A DNA stretch of 64,000 nucleotides from Roseovarius marisflavi (GTDB lineage: Bacteria > Pseudomonadota > Alphaproteobacteria > Rhodobacterales > Rhodobacteraceae): contig NZ_FRBN01000012.1 in the NCBI RefSeq assembly GCF_900142625.1, positions 48,029-112,028 on the forward strand, in the 5' to 3' direction. Below the pieces are notes generated by a model. The model saw nothing but the letters and a program-made list of their open reading frames with translations. It searched no databases and was not told the origin of the DNA. Shown piece after piece: positions 42,173 through 50,951 of this stretch (position 1 is the stretch's first letter; every line of letters starts with the position of its first letter). Made by a program: the position numbers and the translations under genes.

Positions 42173-42763
42173 ATGGGGTCTGCGATGTCTGCCTTGCTGA
42201 TCTTTTTGTTGCCGCTGGCCTATAGTCCGGGGCCGGGAAACATGATCTTTGCCGCCATGGGCGCGCGCTTTGGTCTGGCGGCGACATGGCCTGCGAGTTT
42301 TGGCTATCACCTTGCGACATGGGCGGTGACTCTGGCGATCGGTCTTGGCTTTGGGGCCGCAACCCAAGCCGCGCCCGGCGTGGCAAAGGGGCTTCTGGTC
42401 ATCGGCGCAGGCTATGTCATGTGGCTTGCGCTCGGGCTCTGGCGCGCCGGAGCGATGCGGGATGGCGATGTAAGGGCCGCGCGGCCGATAGGGTTTGGTG
42501 GCGGCATGGTGCTTTTGCTGTTCAACCCCAAGGCCTATGTGATCATCGCGCTGATGTTCACCCAGTTCAGCGCGGTCCCCGGCCTTGGCGTGCTGGGGAT
42601 TGCGACGGTGTTTACCCTCAACAACATGCTCGCCTTTGCCCTCTGGGCCGCGCTTGGCAGGCGGCTTGCGCGGCTCTGGTCGCGCCCCGATCAGGCGGCT
42701 TTGCTGAACCGGGGGCTGGCGGCGATGCTTGGCGGGGTGGCGATCTGGATGGCGGTCGCCTGA
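42173..42763 (+). CDS. LysE family translocator
   Basis: A 196-residue membrane protein with six hydrophobic helices and the LysE/RhtB signature SPGPGNMIFAAMGARFGL near the N-terminus. LFNPKAYVIIALMFTQF is the second conserved region. These carriers export amino acids or derivatives. ATG 42173 follows a perfect AAGGAG. Next to an ornithine decarboxylase and a taurine aminotransferase, so it may export an amino compound; inference only. Confidence 0.9.
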   Translation: MGSAMSALLIFLLPLAYSPGPGNMIFAAMGARFGLAATWPASFGYHLATWAVTLAIGLGFGAATQAAPGVAKGLLVIGAGYVMWLALGLWRAGAMRDGDVRAARPIGFGGGMVLLLFNPKAYVIIALMFTQFSAVPGLGVLGIATVFTLNNMLAFALWAALGRRLARLWSRPDQAALLNRGLAAMLGGVAIWMAVA

Positions 42764-42786
42764 TGGCGTCCGCGGGACATGAAAAA

Positions 42787-42815
42787 ACCCCGGCACATGT
42801 TGCAGTGCCGGGGGT
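42787..42815 (-). terminator. Terminator of tpa
   Basis: CCCCGGCAC and GTGCCGGGG form a 9-bp stem. On the minus strand it is followed by TTTTTT. It ends the aminotransferase gene (stop 42842) and may also serve the LysE gene from the other side. Confidence 0.9.
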
Positions 42816-42841
42816 GATCCGTAAATGAAAGTGCGTCTTGC

Positions 42842-44239
42842 CTAGCCGAACACGCGGGTCAGCGCCGCGTCGGTCGCCGAGACGATGTGATTGATATCGT
42901 CCTTGGTCGCGATCAGCGCGGGCGAATAGCACAGCGTGTTGTTGAAGCCGGGAACAGAGCGGTTGGTCGCCCCGATGATCACGCCCTGCGCCATGCAGTC
43001 GGCCACCACCGCCTGAACCTGTTTCTCGGGGGTCGGCTCTTTGCTGGTGCGGTCACTGACTAGTTCGGCACCAAGGAACAGCCCCTTGCCACGCACCTGG
43101 CCGATCACCGCATGCTTGTCTTGAAGCGCGCGCAGCTGGTCGAGCATATACTCGCCCATCGCCACGGTGTTGCCCAACAGGTCCTCTTCCTCAATGATCG
43201 ACAGGTTTTCGAGCGCCGCCGCCGGGCCGGCCGTACAGCCGCCAAAGGTCGAGATATCGCGGAAATAGCTCATCGGATCGCCGGATTCGTCGCGGAACAT
43301 CTCGAACACCCGCTCGGAGGTCACGCAGCACGCGATGGCGGCATAGCCAGAGGCAACGCCCTTGGCCATGGTCACGAAATCGGGCTCGATGCCGTAATGC
43401 TGATAGCCGAACCACGTGCCGGTGCGCCCGACGCCACAGACGACCTCGTCGATGTGCAGCAGGATATCGTATTTGCGACAGATTTCCTGAACGCGGGGCC
43501 AGTAGCCCTTGGGCGGAACGATCACGCCGCCACCGGCGGTTACCGGCTCGAGGCAAAGCGCGCCTACGGTATCGGGGCCCTCGGCAAGGATGACCTCTTC
43601 GATCGCATTGGCGGCGGCGATGCCGTATTCCTCGCCCTCCAGATCCCATTGCGCGCGGTACTCAAGGCAATGCGGGACGCGCACGAAACCGGGGGTATAG
43701 GGGCCGTATTCGGCGTTGCGCTCGTCCTGGCCGCCGGCCGAAAGACAGGCGATGGTGGTGCCGTGATAATCACGCTCGCGATAGAGGATCTTGTGCTTTT
43801 TGCCGCCATGGCGCTTGTGCGCGATCTGGCGCACCATCTTGAACGCCTTCTCGTTCGCCTCGGAGCCCGAGTTGGTGTAATACACCCGCGTCAGACCCGG
43901 CATTTTCGCAATCAGCCGCTCGGAAAACTGTGCGCCGGGGATTGAGCCGGCAGAGCCCGCGAAATAGGGCAGCTTGATCAGCTGATCGCGTACCGCATTG
44001 GCGATCCGCTCGCGGCCATAGCCGACATTGACCGTCCAGACCCCGCCCGAAACGGCATCAAGGTGCTCTTTGCCCTTTTGATCCCAGACCCGCATGCCGC
44101 GGCCCTCGACGATGATGCGCGGATCGCCCTTGGGGGCCTCGCCGGTCCAGGCGGCGTGTTGGATGAGGTGGTGCCAGACATGGGCGCGGTCGGCCTCGAC
44201 CACGCGAGAGATATCATTATCAAGAATTTTGCCGTCCAT
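42842..44239 (-). CDS. tpa: Taurine-pyruvate aminotransferase
   Basis: A 465-residue class III aminotransferase. PLP Lys293 in VTMAKGVASGYAA, Asp264 in LLHIDEVVCGVGRTG, and YYTNSGSEANEKAF. The N-terminal segments VEADRAHVWHHLIQH and LDAVSGGVWTVNVGYGRERIA match Tpa of Rhodobacterales and Bilophila. Tpa converts taurine and pyruvate to sulfoacetaldehyde and alanine. Start ATG 44239 follows GGAG. It is divergent from tauABC, the taurine uptake system, which supports the call. The sulfoacetaldehyde acetyltransferase gene (xsc) is not in the window. Confidence 0.88.
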   Translation of the reverse strand: MDGKILDNDISRVVEADRAHVWHHLIQHAAWTGEAPKGDPRIIVEGRGMRVWDQKGKEHLDAVSGGVWTVNVGYGRERIANAVRDQLIKLPYFAGSAGSIPGAQFSERLIAKMPGLTRVYYTNSGSEANEKAFKMVRQIAHKRHGGKKHKILYRERDYHGTTIACLSAGGQDERNAEYGPYTPGFVRVPHCLEYRAQWDLEGEEYGIAAANAIEEVILAEGPDTVGALCLEPVTAGGGVIVPPKGYWPRVQEICRKYDILLHIDEVVCGVGRTGTWFGYQHYGIEPDFVTMAKGVASGYAAIACCVTSERVFEMFRDESGDPMSYFRDISTFGGCTAGPAAALENLSIIEEEDLLGNTVAMGEYMLDQLRALQDKHAVIGQVRGKGLFLGAELVSDRTSKEPTPEKQVQAVVADCMAQGVIIGATNRSVPGFNNTLCYSPALIATKDDINHIVSATDAALTRVFG

Positions 44240-44668
44240 CGTGATGCTCCATCGGGTTGAGGCCCGGCGCAACGCGCGGGCCTGTGATCGTTGTCCATTT
44301 TATTCTGGGAATATATCAGCCGTGAAATGCGCCATGCGAATAGGGCCAGATGAGGGCAATATTTAAGGCCAAATATCCGATGTGAACGCGGAATAAACGA
44401 GTAATGTATTGATAAGTAATGATTTTGATCCGAAGGTGGGGGGAAGGTGCCAGCTTTGATGCTATTCGAAAACCTCTTTTCTGAAATGCTGAAATGATCT
44501 TAGTTCTGCTATTATTGCGTTGATTGGTTCTGTTGGATCGGGTTCACTCTTTGGCGGTGCCAGAGGCAAAGTGTACCGATCTGATCAAGGGACCGACGCA
44601 TCCAAACCCGCCGAAAAGTGCGGTATCAGGTATAAAAAAAGTAACGTAACCAACGGGAGATGAACGAT
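44240..44668. promoter_or_regulatory. Divergent tpa/tauA control region
   Basis: A 429-base AT-richer region between divergent tpa and tauA, with promoters for both. The part around 44355-44380 (GGCAATATTTAAGGCCAAATATCC) includes TTAAGGCCAA, which differs in two positions from the TauR half-site TTAAGTCCAG I recall. A short palindromic feature AATATTTAAGGCCAAATATC is also there. No tauR gene in the window. Other elements not seen. Confidence 0.3.
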
Positions 44669-45667
44669 ATGAAATTGAAATCAAAGCTGATGACGGCCGT
44701 GGCCGGTGCTGCGTTTGCGGTAACTGCCGGTGCTGCGACAGCACAGGAAATCACCGTGGCGTATTTCCTCGAATGGCCGATGCCGTTCCAATACGCCAAG
44801 GAAAAGGGCACCTATGACGAAGAGATGGGCGTAAAGGTCAACTGGCGTGCCTTTGACACCGGCACCGCGATGAGCGCAGCCATGGCCAGCGGCGATGTGC
44901 ACCTTTCGGTCAGCCAGGGCGTGCCGCCCTTCGTTGTGGCCGCAAGTGCCGGTCAGGACCTTCAGGTTCTCGACGTGGCCGTGTCTTATGCCGACAACGA
45001 CAACTGTGTCGTCGCCGAGGCGCTTGAGATCGACAAGACCAACGCAGGCGAGCTTGCCGGCAAGAAAGTGGCCGTGCCGCTTGGCACCGCCGCGCATTAC
45101 GGTTTCCTCAAGCAGATGAGCCACTTCGGCGTTGATATCGCAAGCATGGACGTGGTCAACATGGCCCCGCCCGAGGGTGCCGCTGCCATCGCGCAGGGCG
45201 CGGTTGACATGTTCTGTGGCTGGGGCGGAAGCCTGCGTCGTGCCAAAGAGCACGGCAATGTCCTTTTGACTGGTGCCGAAAAAGAAGCGCTTGGCATTCT
45301 GGTCTTTGACGTGACCAGTGCCCCGGCTGGCTTTGTTGCTGAAAACCCCGATCTGGTGGCCAAGTTCCTCAAGGTGACGGCAGATGCAAACGCGATGTGG
45401 GCCGATGCGGCCAACCGCGACGAGATGCTGCCGGTGATTGCCAAGGACAGCGGCATGGATGTCGAGGCCACAGCCTCGACCATCGACACCTTCGTGTTCC
45501 CCACCGTGGAAGAGCAGCTTACGGCCAAATGGCTGGGCGGCGGCGCACAGGAGTTCATGAAAGGCGTGGCCGATGTCTTTGTCGAAGCCAATAGCATCGA
45601 CGCCGCTCTTGAGACCTATGACAGCAACGTCAACACCGGTCCGCTGGCTGCTGCCAACGGCATGTAA
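44669..45667 (+). CDS. tauA: Taurine ABC transporter substrate-binding protein
   Basis: A 332-residue protein with a signal peptide (about 1-25, AVTAGAATAQ). EITVAYFLEWPMPFQYAKEKG, DTGTAMSAAMASGDVHLSVSQ and GVPPFVVAASAGQDLQVLDVAVSY are the TauA/SsuA-type segments; GAVDMFCGWGGSLRRA lines the ligand cleft. It binds taurine in the periplasm. GGGAG about 10 bases before ATG 44669 favours this start over 44660. First gene of tauABC. Confidence 0.9.
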   Translation: MKLKSKLMTAVAGAAFAVTAGAATAQEITVAYFLEWPMPFQYAKEKGTYDEEMGVKVNWRAFDTGTAMSAAMASGDVHLSVSQGVPPFVVAASAGQDLQVLDVAVSYADNDNCVVAEALEIDKTNAGELAGKKVAVPLGTAAHYGFLKQMSHFGVDIASMDVVNMAPPEGAAAIAQGAVDMFCGWGGSLRRAKEHGNVLLTGAEKEALGILVFDVTSAPAGFVAENPDLVAKFLKVTADANAMWADAANRDEMLPVIAKDSGMDVEATASTIDTFVFPTVEEQLTAKWLGGGAQEFMKGVADVFVEANSIDAALETYDSNVNTGPLAAANGM

Positions 45668-45753
45668 GCCACGAGCGACGTGACAGACAGGGGCCCGTCC
45701 GTGCCGCGGGCGGGCCTCTGCGCAATCAATTCCAACGAAAACAGGGGGTGGGG

Positions 45754-46563
45754 ATGTCTACACTTTCCATCGAAAATATCTCGATGCGGTTCGACCTGCC
45801 GAACGGTACGCACGTGCAGGCCCTGCAGGATGTCTCGCTTGAACTCAAGACAGGCGAATTGATGAGTGTGCTTGGCCCGTCGGGCTGTGGCAAAACCACG
45901 CTTTTGAATATTCTGGCCGGGTTTCTGGCCCCGACCGAGGGTCAGATCACGCTGAACGATCACCGCGTCACCGGCCCGGACGCAGAGCGCGGCATGGTGT
46001 TTCAGCAAGGCGCGCTGTTTGAATGGATGAGCGTGCGCGAAAACGTAAGCTTTGGCCCCCGCATGAAGGGACAGCGCGAGGCGGAATTCGGCGGCAATGT
46101 CGATCACCTGCTCGAGGTAGTCGGCCTCAAGGATTTCAAGGAAAAGGCGGTTTACGAACTGTCCGGCGGCATGCAACAGCGCGTGGCGCTTGCGCGCTGT
46201 CTCGCCAATGACCCGGATGTGATCCTGATGGACGAACCGCTTGGCGCGCTTGACGCGCTGACCCGCGAAAAGATGCAGGGGCTGGTTCTGAAGCTCTGGA
46301 AAGAGACCGGCAAGACGATCGTGCTTATCACCCACTCGGTGGAGGAGGCCCTTTTGTTGGGCGAACGTTTGCTGGTGATGGCGCCGCGACCGGGCCGCAT
46401 TCACAAGGAATACCGCCTTCCCTTTGCTGAAATGGGGGTCGGGCAAGACCTGCGCGAAGTGAAGAAACACCCCGACTTTGGCGCAAAGCGCGAAGAAATC
46501 CTGTCGATGATCTGGGATATGGAAGAAGAGATCATGGGCCGCACCGAGGAGGCAGAGGCATGA
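45754..46563 (+). CDS. tauB: Taurine ABC transporter ATP-binding protein
   Basis: A 269-residue ATPase: Walker A GPSGCGKTTLLNI, Q-loop MVFQQGALFEWM, signature LSGGMQQRVALARCL, Walker B VILMDEPLGALDALT and His switch LITHSVEEALLLG. It belongs to the SsuB/TauB family and powers uptake with TauC. Start ATG 45754 after GGGGG. It overlaps tauC by four bases. Confidence 0.93.
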   Translation: MSTLSIENISMRFDLPNGTHVQALQDVSLELKTGELMSVLGPSGCGKTTLLNILAGFLAPTEGQITLNDHRVTGPDAERGMVFQQGALFEWMSVRENVSFGPRMKGQREAEFGGNVDHLLEVVGLKDFKEKAVYELSGGMQQRVALARCLANDPDVILMDEPLGALDALTREKMQGLVLKLWKETGKTIVLITHSVEEALLLGERLLVMAPRPGRIHKEYRLPFAEMGVGQDLREVKKHPDFGAKREEILSMIWDMEEEIMGRTEEAEA

Positions 46564-47825
46564 CCATTCTGATCATCTATGTTGCTATTTTCGTGGGTGC
46601 CTTTTTCGCCGTGCGCAAGGGCGTCAGCAAGTTCCGTCAGATGAACGATTACACCTCGCTCAAGACGGTGACCTTTGGCGATGAAAGCGCCGTGCGTCCG
46701 GATCGTTGGGCCAGCGTGATCTCGGTTGTGACGATCTTTCTGCTCTGGGGCGCCTTCACCGGAAGCAAATGGGTGCCAATCCACGCGCCGGGGCCGTTCA
46801 TCGGTGACACCGAATTTGTCTATACGATTGAGGGCCCCGACGGCACCCGCGATGACGCCACGGTTTACGCCCGCGTCTTCAAGGTTGGCGAAGAGGTGAC
46901 CGATCGCGAGATCGAGCCGGGCGATGGCATTGCCAAGAATGACGTCATCACCGTCGGCGCCTGGCGCTCGTCGCTTTTGCTGATGGACAAGAACGATGAG
47001 GTGACCCGCAAGGAGGGCGCCAAAGTCGTGGCGATTGACGGCCAGCCTGTTGGTCCCGGTGACACCGCCAAGGTCGCCAACGGCACGGTTGTGATCACCG
47101 CCAAGGGCTCGCTGAACTTCGCGCCCTCAAAAGGCATGCAGATGGAGCCGATCTGGCTTCCGCCGCCGGAATCGGTGGTCTCACGGGTCGCCGAGATTTC
47201 TGAGCAGGGCTATCAGAACTTTACCCTTTTCGAGCATCTCTACTGGTCGCTGTTCCGGGTGATCGTCGGCTTTGCGCTTGGCGCATTGGTGGGGATTCCG
47301 CTTGGCTATGCCATGGGGCTGAGTGACTGGTTCCGCGGCTGGTTCGATCCGATTGTCGAATTCATGCGCCCGGTGCCGCCGCTTGCCCTGATCCCGCTGG
47401 TGATCATCTGGGCGGGAATCGGCGAAAGCGGTAAGATCATCCTGCTGTTCCTGGCGGCGCTCTGGATCATGACCATTTCGGCGCGCGCGGGCGTGTCCGG
47501 CGTGGCGATTTCCAAGGTGCATGCGGCCTATTCCCTCGGGGCGAGCAAGTGGCAGCTGATGCGCTATGTGATCGTGCCCAACAGCCTGCCCGAGATATTC
47601 ACCGGCGCGCGCGTCGCGATGGGGGTCTGTTGGGGTACGGTTGTGGCCGCCGAACTTGTTGCGGCCGAAAAAGGCGCGGGCATGATGATCATGGTCGCCA
47701 GCCGCTTTCAGCTTACCGATATCGTGATCATGGGGATCATCCTGATCGGGATCATCGGCTATGGCATCGACATTCTGATGCGCAAGGCTGAAAACTGGCT
47801 TGTGCCGTGGAAAGGCCGGGTCTGA
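46560..47825 (+). CDS. tauC: Taurine ABC transporter permease with large periplasmic insert
   Basis: A 421-residue permease, well above the usual 250-280. TM1 is at 3-18 and TM2 at about 51-67, followed by an extracytoplasmic insert (about 68-205) with strand-rich, PDZ-like sequence (AKVVAIDGQPVGPGDTAKV). The standard core then follows: YWSLFRVIVGFALGALVGIP, MRPVPPLALIPLVIIWAGIGE, and the EAA-type loop AYSLGASKWQLMRYVIVPNS that contacts TauB. The start overlaps tauB (ATGA). The insert may interact with TauA or taurine; this is inference. Confidence 0.9.
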   Translation: MTILIIYVAIFVGAFFAVRKGVSKFRQMNDYTSLKTVTFGDESAVRPDRWASVISVVTIFLLWGAFTGSKWVPIHAPGPFIGDTEFVYTIEGPDGTRDDATVYARVFKVGEEVTDREIEPGDGIAKNDVITVGAWRSSLLLMDKNDEVTRKEGAKVVAIDGQPVGPGDTAKVANGTVVITAKGSLNFAPSKGMQMEPIWLPPPESVVSRVAEISEQGYQNFTLFEHLYWSLFRVIVGFALGALVGIPLGYAMGLSDWFRGWFDPIVEFMRPVPPLALIPLVIIWAGIGESGKIILLFLAALWIMTISARAGVSGVAISKVHAAYSLGASKWQLMRYVIVPNSLPEIFTGARVAMGVCWGTVVAAELVAAEKGAGMMIMVASRFQLTDIVIMGIILIGIIGYGIDILMRKAENWLVPWKGRV

Positions 47826-47839
47826 TCCGGCAGGGGTCA

Positions 47840-47903
47840 AAGGGTGCGCTGCCCCCGTCGCCGCAAGCGGCGACTCCCCCGGAGTAGTTTTGCCAAGAAG
47901 AAT
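47840..47903 (-). repeat. Interspersed palindromic repeat, copy 2
   Basis: Reverse complement nearly identical to copy 1 at 35041-35099: TTCTTCTTGG ... TCCGGGGGAGTCGC - loop - GCGACGGGGGC-x-GCGC. Located right after tauC, before the terminator at 47905. Confidence 0.65.
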
Positions 47904-47904
47904 G

Positions 47905-47934
47905 GGATGAAGCAGGGAAAACCTTGCTTCATCC
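47905..47934. terminator. Bidirectional terminator (tauC/dapA)
   Basis: GGATGAAGCA and TGCTTCATCC form a 10-bp stem with a 10-base loop, followed by TTTTGC on the plus strand and a T-rich stretch on the minus. It lies between convergent tauC and dapA. Confidence 0.8.
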
Positions 47935-47950
47935 TTTTGCGTTTTGGCGC

Positions 47951-48826
47951 CTAGTTGAGCAGACCGGCGTGATGCAAACCGGCATCGACAAGCGCTTTTG
48001 TCGGCTCGGTCAGCGGGGTCAGCGGCAGGCGGACCTCATCACTGCACAGGCCAAGGCGGGACATGGCGTATTTGACGCCGACAAGCCCCGGTTCGGTAAA
48101 GATCGCGCGGTGCAGCGGCATCAGGCGGTCTTGCAGGTCAAGCGCGGTGGCATAGTCGCCGGCAAGCGTTGCCGCTTGGACCTGGGCCACGAGTTTGGGG
48201 GCGACATTGGCGGTGACCGAGATCACGCCTTGCCCGCCCTGGGCGTTAAAGCCATGCGCGGTGCCGTCTTCGCCGGAAATCTGGGCGAAATCCTTGCCGC
48301 AGGTGATCCGTTGCGCGCAGACGCGGGCCAGATCGCCGGTTGCATCCTTGACGCCGACAATGCGCGGCAGTTTCGCCAGCTGGCCCATGGTATCGGGCGT
48401 CATGTCAACGGCCGAGCGGCCGGGAATATTGTAGATCACGATCGGCAGGTCGCAGCAGTCATGCAGCGCGGTGAAATGGGCGATAAGCCCGGCCTGCGTG
48501 GGTTTGTTATAATAGGGCGTCACCACCAGCGCCGCATCGGCGCCGACCGACAGGGCGTGCTGCATCAGGCGCATCGATTCGCGTGTGTTGTTGGACCCGG
48601 CCCCGGCGATCACCGGAATGCGGCCAGCGGCGGCCTTGACCACCTCGGCGATGACGGTTTCATGCTCGGCATGGCTCAGGGTCGGGCTTTCGCCGGTGGT
48701 GCCAACCGGCACCAGGCCGTTGCTGCCTTCAGCGACATGCCAGTCGACGAGTTTCTTGAGCGTATCCAGATCCAGCTCGCCGTTCTTGAACGGCGTGACC
48801 AAGGCAGGAAAAGATCCTTTGAACAT
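47951..48826 (-). CDS. dapA: 4-hydroxy-tetrahydrodipicolinate synthase
   Basis: A 291-residue TIM-barrel aldolase. Schiff-base Lys160 in [12 protein letters not shown], catalytic Tyr132 in [12 protein letters not shown], and [17 protein letters not shown] with the Thr/Glu of the active site; [11 protein letters not shown] and [13 protein letters not shown] follow. It makes the first committed step of lysine/DAP synthesis from pyruvate and aspartate semialdehyde. Start preceded by GGAG. Divergent from the lytic transglycosylase, both of which concern peptidoglycan. Confidence 0.96.
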   Translation of the reverse strand: MFKGSFPALVTPFKNGELDLDTLKKLVDWHVAEGSNGLVPVGTTGESPTLSHAEHETVIAEVVKAAAGRIPVIAGAGSNNTRESMRLMQHALSVGADAALVVTPYYNKPTQAGLIAHFTALHDCCDLPIVIYNIPGRSAVDMTPDTMGQLAKLPRIVGVKDATGDLARVCAQRITCGKDFAQISGEDGTAHGFNAQGGQGVISVTANVAPKLVAQVQAATLAGDYATALDLQDRLMPLHRAIFTEPGLVGVKYAMSRLGLCSDEVRLPLTPLTEPTKALVDAGLHHAGLLN

Positions 48827-48980
48827 GACACGCTCCTTTCGTCTTTACGTGATGGCGGGCGGCGCCCGGTGTGATCAGGGTCGCCTGAGCGGTTCGGCGC
48901 GCATGGTCCGGTGGTTGTGAATGGACGCGGGCGCGCGTGACGCATAGGCTGGCGCTGTCTATCCTTCGCAATGGCGGGAA

Positions 48981-50933
48981 ATGCAAGAGATGTTGCGCGT
49001 TTGCACCCTCGTTCTGGGGTTTCTTGGGTCGGTTTTGACGGCGCATGCCGCCGATTTGCCACGCATTGCCCCGCGCCCTCTGGCCAGTGCGCTTGAGGCG
49101 ATGCAGGGCGGTCGCTGGGAGGCGGCGGCGCAATTGGCGCTGCGCGACGGGACTGCGGCGGGCGATCTTGTTGAATGGTATCGCCTGCGCGCAGGGCTTG
49201 GGGATCCGACCGGGGTCTTGGCGTTTCTGCGGCGAAACGGCCATTGGCCGGGGGTGGATTATCTGCGCCGTCAGAGCGAAGAGACCATGGCCGATGCGGC
49301 GTTTGGCGATGTGCTGGCGTTTTATGACGGTTACACACCGCAGACCGGCACCGGCGTTCTGAGCTTGGCCCGGGCGCTTTTTGCGCGCGACCGGCCGGGC
49401 GAGGCCGAGGCCGGTGTCGTTCTCGGCTGGTGCACGCTTGACCTGTCATCCGAGGAGCATAACGATTTTCTGGCCGAGTATGGCGCACTTTTGACACCGC
49501 ACCATGCAGCGCGTCTTGAGATGGCGCTTTGGCGCGGGTTGCGCGATGTGGCGGATATGCTCCCCCTGGTCAGCGAGGCCGAACGCCGCCTGGCCGAGTT
49601 GCGCGCGAAGGTTGAGAAAGAGGGCGGCGAGGGGCTGAGCGAGGCGCAGGAGCGCCACCCCGGCATCGCCTATGAGCTTTTCAACAGACATCTGAAAAAC
49701 GATCCCGATAAGGCCATCGAGGTGATTCTGCGCCAGAGCCGGATCAAGGGCGGTTTAGGCGAGCCAGAGCGGTGGGCCAGTTGGCGGCGCGCGCTGGCCC
49801 GCCAAAAGATGCGCGATGGCGAGGCAAAGCTGGCCTATGATCTGGCGTCGGTGCATCAACTGGTCGAGGGGGCAAATTACGCCGATCTCGAATGGTTGTC
49901 GGGCTATCTTGCCCTGCGCTATTTAAAGGCGCCGGGCCTTGCGCTTGATCACTTTCAGCGGTTCCGCGCGGCGGTTGCTACGCCGATTTCCCTTGGCCGA
50001 GCGGGCTATTGGATCGGGCGCGCGCAAGAGGCGCTTGGCGATCCGCAGGCGGCGCAGGTGGCTTATGGCGAAGGGGCCGACTATCAGACCAGTTTTTACG
50101 GGTTGCTGGCGGCCGAAAAGGCGAGCCTGCCGGTTGATCCGATGTTGGCAGGACAGGAAATGTTCCCGCCCTGGCGCGCGGCGGATTTTGCAAAAACCGA
50201 CCTTCAGGAGATTGGCACGCTGGCGCTTGCGATGGGGGATCTCGGGCTTGCCCGTCGGTTTTTCATGCACCTCTCAGAGGCGCAGGATCGCACCGGGCTT
50301 GGCCAGATGGGCCAGATGCTGGCCGATCTGAAGCAGCCGCATTTGCAGGTGATGCTTGGCAAGGCGGCCGCAGAGCGCGGGATCGTGATCGAGGGCCCCT
50401 ATTATGCGCTGCATCCGGTCGCCGGGATGCCGCTTGCGGTTCCGACCGAAATGGCGCTTGCGATTGCCCGGCGCGAAAGCGAGTTCAACCATCTGGTGGT
50501 CAGCGGCGCCGGGGCGCAGGGGCTGATGCAGGTGATGCCGGGCACCGCGCGCGATGTGGCGCGTGATCTCGGGATTGAACATGAGCGTGACAAGGTGCTG
50601 GCCGATTGGGCCTATAATGCCCGGCTCGGTGCGACCTATCTGGCGCAGTTGGGCGCGCGGTTTGACGGCAATGTGGTGTTGGTCGCAGCGGGGTATAACG
50701 CCGGGCCGGCGCGGGCGGCGCAATGGGTCGAAGAGTTCGGCGATCCGCGCGACGCCAAGGGCGATGTGATCATCGACTGGATCGAACACATCCCGTTTCG
50801 CGAAACCCGAAATTACGTGATGCGCGTGTCGGAAAGCCTTCCGGCCTATCGCGCGCGCCTTGGCAAAGAGCCGTTGCCGCTGCCGTTTACGCAGGAGTTG
50901 CGCGGTAAAAGTGTCGCCCCCCTTGGCGATTAG
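48981..50933 (+). CDS. Soluble lytic transglycosylase
   Basis: A 650-residue exported enzyme: signal peptide 1-24 (VLGFLGSVLTAHA), a long alpha-superhelical U/L domain (to about 480) and a C-terminal SLT domain. The catalytic Glu lies in ARRESEFNHLVVSGAGAQG, followed by LMQVMPGTARDV and VAAGYNAGPARAAQW. It cleaves peptidoglycan glycan strands to 1,6-anhydroMurNAc products. Starts ATG 48981 or 48990; the signal peptide is kept with both. Confidence 0.93.
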   Translation: MQEMLRVCTLVLGFLGSVLTAHAADLPRIAPRPLASALEAMQGGRWEAAAQLALRDGTAAGDLVEWYRLRAGLGDPTGVLAFLRRNGHWPGVDYLRRQSEETMADAAFGDVLAFYDGYTPQTGTGVLSLARALFARDRPGEAEAGVVLGWCTLDLSSEEHNDFLAEYGALLTPHHAARLEMALWRGLRDVADMLPLVSEAERRLAELRAKVEKEGGEGLSEAQERHPGIAYELFNRHLKNDPDKAIEVILRQSRIKGGLGEPERWASWRRALARQKMRDGEAKLAYDLASVHQLVEGANYADLEWLSGYLALRYLKAPGLALDHFQRFRAAVATPISLGRAGYWIGRAQEALGDPQAAQVAYGEGADYQTSFYGLLAAEKASLPVDPMLAGQEMFPPWRAADFAKTDLQEIGTLALAMGDLGLARRFFMHLSEAQDRTGLGQMGQMLADLKQPHLQVMLGKAAAERGIVIEGPYYALHPVAGMPLAVPTEMALAIARRESEFNHLVVSGAGAQGLMQVMPGTARDVARDLGIEHERDKVLADWAYNARLGATYLAQLGARFDGNVVLVAAGYNAGPARAAQWVEEFGDPRDAKGDVIIDWIEHIPFRETRNYVMRVSESLPAYRARLGKEPLPLPFTQELRGKSVAPLGD

Positions 50934-50951
50934 GCCAAAGGGGGCATGATC

